Below, one piece after another: positions 6,135-13,877 of a stretch of 21,715 bases of DNA (positions within the stretch are counted from its first letter, which is position 1; each line of letters begins with the position of its first letter). The notes beneath the pieces were generated by a model. The model was not told the origin of the DNA and searched no databases. It saw nothing but the letters and a program-made list of their open reading frames with translations. The stretch spans positions 1 to 21,715 of IMG/VR virus record IMGVR_UViG_3300010885_024719; one strand, 5' to 3'. This DNA is from a virus. The position numbers were made by a program, and so were the translations under genes.

Positions 6135-9100
6135 ATGGCTGAAGATGTAAATGCTAGTATAGGCATAGATATTGATGCATCCCAAGCTATTGCTGCGGTT
6201 CGTCAACTATCCGCAGAGATCTCAGCCTTTCACCAACTTCATTCCAAAAAGGGTGCTGCTGTAGCAAGAAGCCTTGCTGACCAAACCCAAAACCTTACAA
6301 ACCTTGTTAACCGCACTGGTTCTTATCGTGCTAGTATGACAACTGTTGCATCTGCAACTCAGACATTTACTAACGCACTCGAAAAGAACAAGCTCTCTAT
6401 GGGCGAAAACATGCGTTATGCTATGGGGTCAATGAAGCCCTTTTCACGCCTGTTTAAGTCAGAGTGGGAGATGGTTTCCAAGGTTGCTCGCGAAAGAGTC
6501 AAAGACCTACAGACACAGTATATCCGTTTAGGTAGAGATGCCAACGGTGCAGTTCAAGCAATTAAAATTAGGCCTCTTACGCTTGATATGGACAATCTCC
6601 AAACTAAAACAATGCTTGCTGCCCAAAGAATGCAGGTATTGAATAAGCTTGTTGAGAACGGTTCTACCAATCTTCTAAACTGGGGTAAGAACACCCAATG
6701 GGCTGGTCGTCAGCTTATGGTTGGTTTCACTATTCCTCTGACAATGCTTGGTGCAGCTTCTGCCAAAACCTTTATGGATATGGAAAAAGAGATCATCAAG
6801 ATACAGCGTGTTTATGGTGACTTCTCAACTACTGTTGCAGAAACAAAAGAAATGACAGACTCCTTGAGAGAGCTGTCTGTAGAATTTACTAAATGGGGTG
6901 TGTCTGTAACAGATACACTAAATCTTGCTGCCGAGGCAGCAGCAACAGGTTCGATGGGTGCAGACCTAATTAACCAGGTAACAAACGCAACTAAACTAGC
7001 AGTTCTTGGAAATGTTAGTCAGGCAGAAGCACTTGAAACAACTATGTCTGTTACAAATGCATTTGGTATTGCTACAGAAGATCTTGCCAATAAAATTAAC
7101 TTCCTTAACGCAGTTGAGAACCAGTCCGTTACAAGTATTAAAGATTTGACCGTTGCTATTCCAATTGCTGCACCAGTTATTCAGCAACTTGGTGGTAGCG
7201 TAGAAGACCTAGCATTCTTCCTTACCGCCATGAAAGAAGGTGGAATTGATGCTGGTGAAGGTGCTAACGCACTTAAGTCTGGTCTTGCTTCAATTATTAA
7301 TCCAACTGAAAAAGCTTCTGAGATGCTTATGCAGTATGGAATTAACCTTAAAGGAATTGTAGAGTCAAACAAGGGTGACGTAAAGTCAATTGTTGTGGAC
7401 TTTGCATCAGCACTGGATACACTTGATCCACTAAATAGGGCACAGGCTATTGAACAACTATTTGGCAAGTTCCAGTTCTCACGTATTTCTACTCTATTCC
7501 AAAACGTTATTAAGGAAGGTACTCAGGCACAACGTGTTCTTCAACTCTCTCAGGCAAGCACAGAGCAGCTTGCTGTTCTATCACAACGAGAGCTTGCAAA
7601 GGTAGAGGATTCTACAACATTCAAGTTTGAGGCAGCTATGCAGCGATTCCAAGCAGCTTTAGCTCCTGTTGGTGAAGAATTCCTTAAAGCTGTTACTCCA
7701 TTACTTGATTTTGGAACTAGCCTACTTGAGCAATTCAACAAGTGGGATGATGGAGCAAAGACATTTGCTGTAACGTTTGCTGCAATTCTTGGCGGTATTG
7801 GCCCAGTACTTCTAATGTCAATTGGTCTAGTAGCTAATGGTGTGGCAAATATAATTAAGCTATTCCAACTATTTGCTAAGATAATGTTTGGTGCAGGGAA
7901 GAGTACAGGAACTCTTGGTATGCAAACAGACTACCTGTCACAGAACATGACTGAAGCAGCAGCTGCTGCATCATCGCTTGGTCAGACCCACAGCAACCTT
8001 ACACAGATTTACACAAGCGAGGCATCTGCACTTAGAAATCTTGCAGCTGCATTAGAAACCGCAGCGGCATCTCAAAGAAAGATGGTGTCTGCACAACCAG
8101 CTGTTGGCAGAACAAGGGGTCCCAAAAAGTATATGATGGGTACAAAGTCTGTTCCAGGCTACATGTCTGGAACAATGTCTGTTCCTAAATATGCAGAAGG
8201 CGTTGCTATGGTCCCAGGACCAAAGGGTAAGGGTGATGTCGTACCAGCAATGCTTTCTCCAGGAGAAGCAATTATTCCTACTGATATGGCTAAGAAATAT
8301 GCCTCACTAATTGAGGGAATGATTGCAGGAAATATTCCTGGATATGCTAAGGGATATACAAGTGCAGTTTCTAAACTTGGTCGTACAACTAACAAAGCCT
8401 TAAATGAAGGCAACATGGATACAGCAGGTCTTGTTTCAGAACTTCAAAGTGGAGGAAGCAGAATTCATGGACCAATTGTTCAAGGAATTGCAAACAATCT
8501 AGGCTTGTCTCAAAGAGAAATTGATGCCCAACTTTCTGGTAATAGCGAACTAAGGCAATTTGCCGACAGATTTTCTTCAGGCTTAATTGATCAAGTTGCT
8601 GGAATTGGAACTGCAACTATGGGTGATCCAGAATACTATGCTGCAGTAGAAAAAGCAAGAAAAGCTGCAGTTAAGGGCATGTCTCCAGAATTTCAAAAAG
8701 CAACAGAAGACTTGTTTACACAAGCAACAGTTTTTGAAAATAAGTCAGTTCAGAGACAAAGAGGTAGTGGAAAATTTGAAGCCGAAGGCAGGGCAACATT
8801 ACTAAAAGATAAGCCTGGATATAAAGGTATTAACTCTAGGGCAACCGAAAGGCTTTTGCAAGGGACTGTTCCAGCAGACACAGTTTTAGCTCACGGTACT
8901 GCACCAATTTATGCAGATAGCACTCAAAAATTAGCTGGCAATCGTCGAATGAGTGCTACTGCTCAAAAAGCGGTAGACTTAGAATCTAGAAAAAAAGTTG
9001 AAATTTATGGCAGAGGAGCTGACTCAGCTCTAAGAGTACAGGTCCCAGCTGATGCAAGTCAAGATCAAAAAAGAGAGGCTTTGGCTGAGGCTAAGGGGGC

Positions 9101-9998
9101 AAAAGATGCTAAGGCTTATTCAGATGCTAAAAATAAAGTTCTTGATAAACCAGAAAATGATCCATACGTTCAGTCTACCGACAGAAACAGTCCACACCGA
9201 AGAGCTAAAAAAGATGGTATGGATGATGCAAAAGCCTATAGTGATGGGAAAAGAAGAAGAATCAGTCAGGCTGAGGCATATGGTGCTATGTCAAAATCTG
9301 AAAAGACAAAGTATACTAAAGCCGTAAATGCTGGGGATCAAAAGCTTGCTGCCCAACTTCTTGCAGCAAAACGAAGAGAGATTCGTGCAGCAGAAGAATC
9401 TGCTAAAACTGCAGAAAGAGAAGCTGCAGCAGCAAAGCGAAGAGAGTCTGCTCTAAAAGGTGTTACAACTCGTAGAGAAAGGGCAGAAGCCAAAGCAGCA
9501 CTAGCTGCAGAACAAGAAGCTAAGTCAAGAAGTCTTGGAGGCAGAATTGCCAATACAGCACGAGCTGCTGGTGCTAAGGTTAAAGGCTTTGTTGGTGGTG
9601 GCAGAGGTGCTATGGTAGGATCGGTAGGCTCTATGGGCCTTATGATGGGGTCTAGCATGATGCCAGAGGGTGCAGGTGCCGCTGGATCAATTATCGGTGG
9701 AGTTGGAATGGGTGCATCTATGGGGTCAATGCTAGGGCCACAAGGTGCTGCTGCTGGTGCTGCTCTTGGTTTGGTTGTCTCTAGTGCAACGGCTCTTAAA
9801 GAAGCTTTTGATGAAGCACAAAGAAGTGCAGAAGCATTTGCAAAAACAACAGGTGCAAGTTCTCAAGCAATTAAAGCTCTTTCAGAGGCATCTGGTAAAG
9901 TTTCCGCTGGTGAATCTATGGACAAGCGTAGAGAAACTGCTATGCAGTTTGCAAGAACTGAAAAAGCAAATGCTGTTTCAAAAGAATATCTGGCTTAA
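6135..9998 (+). CDS. Tape measure protein, N-terminal part up to an in-frame TAA
   Basis: Sets tail length and is packed inside the tube. This open frame gives 1287 residues. It starts at ATG 6135 behind AGGAG (6121-6125); an ATG at 6131 opens only a three-codon frame. Residues ~178-455 resemble the TP901-type tape measure core (MVGFTIPLTMLGAASAKTFM; AAEAAATGSMGADLINQV; AMKEGGIDAGEGANALKSG). A hydrophobic stretch lies at ~544-586. The motif PAMLSPGEAIIP is at 704-715. Residues ~730-950 look globular and unassigned, ~970-1150 are very rich in Lys, Arg and Ala with two DAKAYSD copies, and ~1158-1220 is a Gly/Met/Ala hydrophobic segment. The frame stops at TAA 9996-9998, but the same frame continues open to 13199, so this is probably one broken or recoded 2354-codon gene. 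Arginine codons shift from mostly CGT to mostly AGA after about 8000. Confidence 0.88.
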   Translation: MAEDVNASIGIDIDASQAIAAVRQLSAEISAFHQLHSKKGAAVARSLADQTQNLTNLVNRTGSYRASMTTVASATQTFTNALEKNKLSMGENMRYAMGSMKPFSRLFKSEWEMVSKVARERVKDLQTQYIRLGRDANGAVQAIKIRPLTLDMDNLQTKTMLAAQRMQVLNKLVENGSTNLLNWGKNTQWAGRQLMVGFTIPLTMLGAASAKTFMDMEKEIIKIQRVYGDFSTTVAETKEMTDSLRELSVEFTKWGVSVTDTLNLAAEAAATGSMGADLINQVTNATKLAVLGNVSQAEALETTMSVTNAFGIATEDLANKINFLNAVENQSVTSIKDLTVAIPIAAPVIQQLGGSVEDLAFFLTAMKEGGIDAGEGANALKSGLASIINPTEKASEMLMQYGINLKGIVESNKGDVKSIVVDFASALDTLDPLNRAQAIEQLFGKFQFSRISTLFQNVIKEGTQAQRVLQLSQASTEQLAVLSQRELAKVEDSTTFKFEAAMQRFQAALAPVGEEFLKAVTPLLDFGTSLLEQFNKWDDGAKTFAVTFAAILGGIGPVLLMSIGLVANGVANIIKLFQLFAKIMFGAGKSTGTLGMQTDYLSQNMTEAAAAASSLGQTHSNLTQIYTSEASALRNLAAALETAAASQRKMVSAQPAVGRTRGPKKYMMGTKSVPGYMSGTMSVPKYAEGVAMVPGPKGKGDVVPAMLSPGEAIIPTDMAKKYASLIEGMIAGNIPGYAKGYTSAVSKLGRTTNKALNEGNMDTAGLVSELQSGGSRIHGPIVQGIANNLGLSQREIDAQLSGNSELRQFADRFSSGLIDQVAGIGTATMGDPEYYAAVEKARKAAVKGMSPEFQKATEDLFTQATVFENKSVQRQRGSGKFEAEGRATLLKDKPGYKGINSRATERLLQGTVPADTVLAHGTAPIYADSTQKLAGNRRMSATAQKAVDLESRKKVEIYGRGADSALRVQVPADASQDQKREALAEAKGAKDAKAYSDAKNKVLDKPENDPYVQSTDRNSPHRRAKKDGMDDAKAYSDGKRRRISQAEAYGAMSKSEKTKYTKAVNAGDQKLAAQLLAAKRREIRAAEESAKTAEREAAAAKRRESALKGVTTRRERAEAKAALAAEQEAKSRSLGGRIANTARAAGAKVKGFVGGGRGAMVGSVGSMGLMMGSSMMPEGAGAAGSIIGGVGMGASMGSMLGPQGAAAGAALGLVVSSATALKEAFDEAQRSAEAFAKTTGASSQAIKALSEASGKVSAGESMDKRRETAMQFARTEKANAVSKEYLA
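9996..9998 (+). other. Single in-frame TAA inside the tape measure reading frame
   Basis: Codon 1288 of the tape measure frame is TAA. Both sides are in the same phase (6135 and 10086 differ by a multiple of 3), so no insertion or deletion is involved. The 29 codons between it and ATG 10086 are all sense and read as tape-measure-like helix (EAGQASVEALGKSLSSGGSK). One base change would give CAA, GAA or AAA. No ribosome site and no in-frame ATG, GTG or TTG lies between 9999 and 10085. Confidence 0.93.
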
Positions 9999-10085
9999 GA
10001 AGCTGGACAAGCATCCGTCGAAGCACTTGGAAAGAGCCTTTCTTCTGGCGGCTCTAAGGCAGCTATATCAAACATTGTTTCTCAA

Positions 10086-13000
10086 ATGACCACCGCTATT
10101 GCGTCTGGTGCAGTTAGTGCTACAGATGCAAGGGCAATTGTTGAAGATATCGGCACACAGCTTGGGGACACATCATTTGCATTAAGGGCAAATGCACAAA
10201 TCGAATCTATGATTGGCATAAATGGAGAAGACCTAGCAAAAGATCCAATTGGCGTAAGGCTAAAGATTCTTGGGGATACGCAAAGCCAATTGGCGGTCCT
10301 GTCTGATGGTGTAGAAGGTTTTGGAAAAGACATGGGGCAAATCTTTACACAAAACCTTATGAATTTTGATACACCGCTTGCTACATTGAACAGTCTTGGA
10401 AACTTGGTCTCACCAGCCGCTTTGATTACAAATTCAATTATTGGTGGCGTACAGCAAATGCAAGAGCTTGGAACACAAACAGCTGCGTTTGCTGCCAATG
10501 TAACTATTGCTGCTCAGCAAGGTCAAGAAATGCTAGATTCCCTGCAGATTGAGTATGAACAAAGAATTGGTATCGCAACAGCGGCAGGAGATCTTGCAGA
10601 AGCTACTAGACTACAAGGAGAGTATGAGCTTGGGAAACAGAAAATTCTTGCACAAAATGCTGAGACATTAAAGTCTGCAAGTACAGCATACTCAGAAATG
10701 GAATCAAATGCTCAGACTGGTGTTATAGGTTCAATTGATCAACAAATTAAAGACCTATATGCAGAAGGTCCATTGGCAGCACTAGCACAGCAAAGCATAT
10801 CACAAATTGGATCGCTTACACAAAATGGTGGTCAAACCGAGTTTGTACTTAAGACAACATTGAGCAGTGGTGACGTTGACCCAGAAACAATGAACTCAGT
10901 GCTAGCTCTTCTTGGAAAAGAACAGATAGACGTTGCAGCAAATATTATTACGCAATTTGGTGGAGCAGAAGCAGATAGAATTTTTCAACTTTCTAAGCTT
11001 GTCGATAACCCAGAAATTGCAACAAGCCTAGTCGTTGGAATGCAGGGTATGACCCCAGAAGAAGCTTCAAAAACATTGAATACATTTGAAGAAATAGGAA
11101 AACTTTCTGGTCAAAATGGAATTAATGGCATAGTGAATATTGCCGTTAATGATAATGGAGAGCTAGATCTTACCAAGCTAAACGAAATAACAAATCAGAT
11201 TAAAGGACTTGAGGCAGAGTTTAATGCTGGTCCAGTATCTGCAAAAAGAGTGAGGGAATATATTTTCCAAACTACTGGACTTACTATGACCCAAGATGCA
11301 GAAAATTATTACAACAGTCTTCCGCCAGATGCTCAAAGACTTTACACGTCAACATATTTGACGGTTTCAAAAAGCATTAATGCAAACTCACCAGAAGGTA
11401 TGAAACAGCTTAGAGATTGGGCAGGAGGAGATATACGGAAATACATGAAGTCTGGTCCAGGCTCAACAAAAAGAATTGACTATAACGCTCTAGGTTCAGC
11501 ATATGCAGCAGATCAGGCCCGACAGCAAGCTCAGGCTCAGCAACAGGCCGCTGCAAATGTATCAGGCAACAATGACGATGGAGGTGGAGGTGGTGGAGGA
11601 GGATCTTCTGCTCCTCAAAAAACAGCTCAAGAAATTGAACTGGAAAATATGAATGATCAACTTTCCAAACATCAAAAAGCACTTACTATTTTGTCATTCC
11701 AAGAAGATGAAATTAACAAGAAATACGAAAAACGTAAAGAGGCACTTAGAGAGATTGCTGAGATTAATGCACAGATTTCAGAAGAGCAAAGAGGACAGCT
11801 TGATCTTGCTGGTGCCCTAGCATCTGGTGATATTGCTGCTGCTGCTCGTGCCGCCCAAGACATGAGAAGCAAGGCTGCTGACAACGCCGTTAAGGGCCAG
11901 GAAAAAGCACTTGAAGAAGCACAAAAAAGAGAGCTTGCTGCTGTAACATTTGACGGACAAACAAGGGCACAAAGAGAAGCACAGATAAAAGACTTTGAGA
12001 AAAAAATTGCAGACCTTGAATACAGAATGCCGAAGAAAGAAGAGTCAAGCAGTGGCGGCGGAGGCGGCGGAGGCGGCGGAGGCGGCGTAACAACCCCACC
12101 ACCTGCTACGCCTCCTCCAGTTACTAAGCCAACTACTGGTCCATACAGTATTACAGGAGCACCTGGTAAACCAATTGAAGTAAAAAAAGGTTGGCCACAG
12201 ACTGAGGGTTGGTGGCAAAGTCTTATGGCTATGGGAAGCCTTGTCGCAGATGGATTGAGTGTAATTGCTAATTGGTGGAATACTGAAGGTCCAGGAAAAT
12301 ACATTAATGAGTGGATGGCAGCCTTTGGAGAATGGTGGGATACATGGGTTGCACAACCAGTAAAAGGTTTTATAGATAGCATTGCAAACTGGTGGAATGA
12401 AGGTCCAGGAGCATTCTTCAATACAGTGTTTACAACTATTGGTACTTTGTGGGACACCTATATTTCTAAACCAATTCAGGGATTCTTTGACTGGTTCTTT
12501 GGACCATCAAGTGTTGAACAAAAAAAGAAAGACATTGCTAATTTTATTGGAAGCATTGGAAGTTTCTTTAAAGGGGTATTTGACAATATTGGAAACTGGA
12601 TTGGAGAAATTCCAAAATTCTTCCAAGATGCAGTAAACAATGCAATATCGTTCTTGAGGCAAATTGGAGATTGGTTTGGTGGTTTACCTGGAATAATTGG
12701 TAATGCAATTGGTGGACTCGCAAACAATATTGGAAACGGTATAAAAGGAATTCTTAACGGTCTATTCGATATGATGCGTGGAGTAAACATTGCAGGATGG
12801 AAGCCATTTGGGGGTCTTCCAAGACTTGCAACTGGTGGTCCAATTACTGGCCCTGGCGGACCAACATCAGACTCTATCCCTGCCATGCTTTCAAGCGGAG
12901 AATATGTGGTTCGTGCATCATCTGTTTCTAAAGTTGGTCTTCCATTTCTGGAAGCTATTAATAACGGAGAGATGCCAGATCTCAAGGGTACAAAAATTAG

Positions 13001-13199
13001 TATTCCAGGAATTAAATATAATGGAAAGACTCCAGGACTAAGTAAGGGAGAATCTGCACAAGAATCCAGCGGATCAGTGTATAATTATAGTATAGTTGTT
13101 AACGCAGAAACAAATGCTAATCCAGACCAGATTGCAAGTGCGGTTATGACAAAGATTAAGCAAGTAGAAGGACAACGAGTTAGAGGTGTGATTAGATAA
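10086..13199 (+). CDS. Tape measure protein, C-terminal part after the in-frame TAA
   Basis: Continuation of the tape measure frame; 1037 residues if counted from the ATG at 10086. That ATG has no Shine-Dalgarno sequence, so independent translation is doubtful. Order of segments: helical part (1-~490) with a Gln/Ala-rich end; Gly8 linker (499-506); a charged coiled-coil-like block (~510-650); Gly11 linker (657-667); a Pro/Thr linker; Trp-rich repeats (~728-805); an amphipathic Gly/Ile/Asn-rich stretch; then the motif PAMLSSGEYVV at ~932, a common tape measure C-terminal element that also occurs once in the first part. The C-terminus is a small beta-type unit (SVYNYSIVVNAETNANPDQI). The stop overlaps the next start (TAATG). 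If joined to the first part, about 2350 residues would give a tail near 350 nm by the usual ~0.15 nm per residue. Confidence 0.85.
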   Translation: MTTAIASGAVSATDARAIVEDIGTQLGDTSFALRANAQIESMIGINGEDLAKDPIGVRLKILGDTQSQLAVLSDGVEGFGKDMGQIFTQNLMNFDTPLATLNSLGNLVSPAALITNSIIGGVQQMQELGTQTAAFAANVTIAAQQGQEMLDSLQIEYEQRIGIATAAGDLAEATRLQGEYELGKQKILAQNAETLKSASTAYSEMESNAQTGVIGSIDQQIKDLYAEGPLAALAQQSISQIGSLTQNGGQTEFVLKTTLSSGDVDPETMNSVLALLGKEQIDVAANIITQFGGAEADRIFQLSKLVDNPEIATSLVVGMQGMTPEEASKTLNTFEEIGKLSGQNGINGIVNIAVNDNGELDLTKLNEITNQIKGLEAEFNAGPVSAKRVREYIFQTTGLTMTQDAENYYNSLPPDAQRLYTSTYLTVSKSINANSPEGMKQLRDWAGGDIRKYMKSGPGSTKRIDYNALGSAYAADQARQQAQAQQQAAANVSGNNDDGGGGGGGGSSAPQKTAQEIELENMNDQLSKHQKALTILSFQEDEINKKYEKRKEALREIAEINAQISEEQRGQLDLAGALASGDIAAAARAAQDMRSKAADNAVKGQEKALEEAQKRELAAVTFDGQTRAQREAQIKDFEKKIADLEYRMPKKEESSSGGGGGGGGGGGVTTPPPATPPPVTKPTTGPYSITGAPGKPIEVKKGWPQTEGWWQSLMAMGSLVADGLSVIANWWNTEGPGKYINEWMAAFGEWWDTWVAQPVKGFIDSIANWWNEGPGAFFNTVFTTIGTLWDTYISKPIQGFFDWFFGPSSVEQKKKDIANFIGSIGSFFKGVFDNIGNWIGEIPKFFQDAVNNAISFLRQIGDWFGGLPGIIGNAIGGLANNIGNGIKGILNGLFDMMRGVNIAGWKPFGGLPRLATGGPITGPGGPTSDSIPAMLSSGEYVVRASSVSKVGLPFLEAINNGEMPDLKGTKISIPGIKYNGKTPGLSKGESAQESSGSVYNYSIVVNAETNANPDQIASAVMTKIKQVEGQRVRGVIR
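11580..11603 (+). repeat. Gly8 linker in the tape measure frame
   Basis: Eight consecutive glycine codons of mixed GGA/GGT type separate the Gln-rich helical part from the charged coiled-coil block. Unlike the second Gly tract it is not a regular DNA repeat. Confidence 0.85.
12054..12086 (+). repeat. GGCGGCGGA tandem repeat coding for Gly11
   Basis: The 9-base unit GGCGGCGGA is repeated three times and followed by GGCGGC, giving eleven glycines. It is a GC island in AT-rich DNA, directly before a Pro/Thr linker. Units of 9 bases keep the frame, so copy number could change by replication slippage without breaking the gene. Confidence 0.92.
12267..12500 (+). repeat. Two tandem ~39-residue Trp-rich repeats in the tape measure protein
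   Basis: Unit 1 starts ANWWNTEGPG at 12267 and unit 2 starts ANWWNEGPGA at 12384. Both continue with a W-D-T element and a QPVKGF / KPIQGF element. A partial relative (GWWQSL) precedes them. Such Trp-containing repeats are common in tape measure proteins and are thought to match the periodicity of the tail tube. Confidence 0.8.
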
Positions 13200-13876
13200 T
13201 GGCTGTTACTCAACAAGAAATTAATTATGTTGCTGGTCGTAAAAGGTATACAAGACCGCAGGGTATTGCTTTTGCTGAGGCGTACAATCAATCAACTTCA
13301 GGATTGATACCAGCTGGATTTGAAATAAACTCTGCACAAACAGACAACCTAGAAACTTTCCTAATTTTGTCAGATCACAATAGGGGGGCCATTGACATCT
13401 CTCCAAAGCGTATTGAAACCAGAGAGCGAATGGTCAATGGAAGAATGCGTTCGTATCACATTGATGACAAAAAGATGATTAGACTTTCTTGGGACAACCT
13501 ACCATCAAGGTCATATGCTACATCGCCAGAATTTGCAATCGCTGACTCTTTTAGTGGACAAACACAAACAGCATTTACTGGAAAATCTTCATTCTATAAA
13601 GATAGAGCAGAATACACTGTAGACGGTGGAGCAGGTGGGGCAGACATTAAAGAATGGTATGACCAGCATGTTGGTTCATTTTATGTTCTACTAGCATATG
13701 ATAACTCTGCAAGTCTTCAAAACACTGCTGGACCAAACGGTAGCAAGTATGCTAAACTTGGTCAGTATACGGAAGCAATAGAAATGTTTATTTCTGATTT
13801 TTCATTTAATGTAAACAAAAGAGGTGCTACTACTCATGACTTGTGGTCTGTATCTATAAGCTTGGAAGAGGCATAG
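13199..13876 (+). CDS. Distal tail protein-like / minor tail protein
   Basis: A 225-residue protein directly after the tape measure, the usual place of the distal tail (Dit) protein that closes the tube and anchors the tip. It is mainly beta in character. Recognisable segments are 'ETFLILSDHNRGAIDISPKR', 'RMVNGRMRSYHIDDKKMIRL' and a C-terminal 'AIEMFISDFSFNVNKRG'. Starts at ATG in a TAATG overlap with the tape measure stop and ends one base before the next ATG, so expression is coupled to both. The Dit call rests on position and beta content; it could instead be another small tip protein. Confidence 0.6.
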   Translation: MAVTQQEINYVAGRKRYTRPQGIAFAEAYNQSTSGLIPAGFEINSAQTDNLETFLILSDHNRGAIDISPKRIETRERMVNGRMRSYHIDDKKMIRLSWDNLPSRSYATSPEFAIADSFSGQTQTAFTGKSSFYKDRAEYTVDGGAGGADIKEWYDQHVGSFYVLLAYDNSASLQNTAGPNGSKYAKLGQYTEAIEMFISDFSFNVNKRGATTHDLWSVSISLEEA

Positions 13877-13877
13877 A

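Noticed and set aside
6090-6150. Programmed -1 frameshift at the end of the short chaperone
   Set aside because: The run TTTAAAAAA is not in the phase needed for a slippery heptamer, and the -1 frame closes after about 15 codons.
9996-9998. Genome-wide reassignment of TAA to an amino acid
   Set aside because: TAA ends at least ten other genes here at sensible places, and TAG and TGA are also used as stops.
10082-10498. 138-codon open frame on the minus strand
   Set aside because: Fully inside the tape measure frame, with composition explained by the opposite strand.
11672-12457. 261-codon open frame on the minus strand with a poly-Pro tract
   Set aside because: It is the mirror of the Gly11 repeat and the tape measure frame; no ribosome site, and every credible gene is on the + strand.
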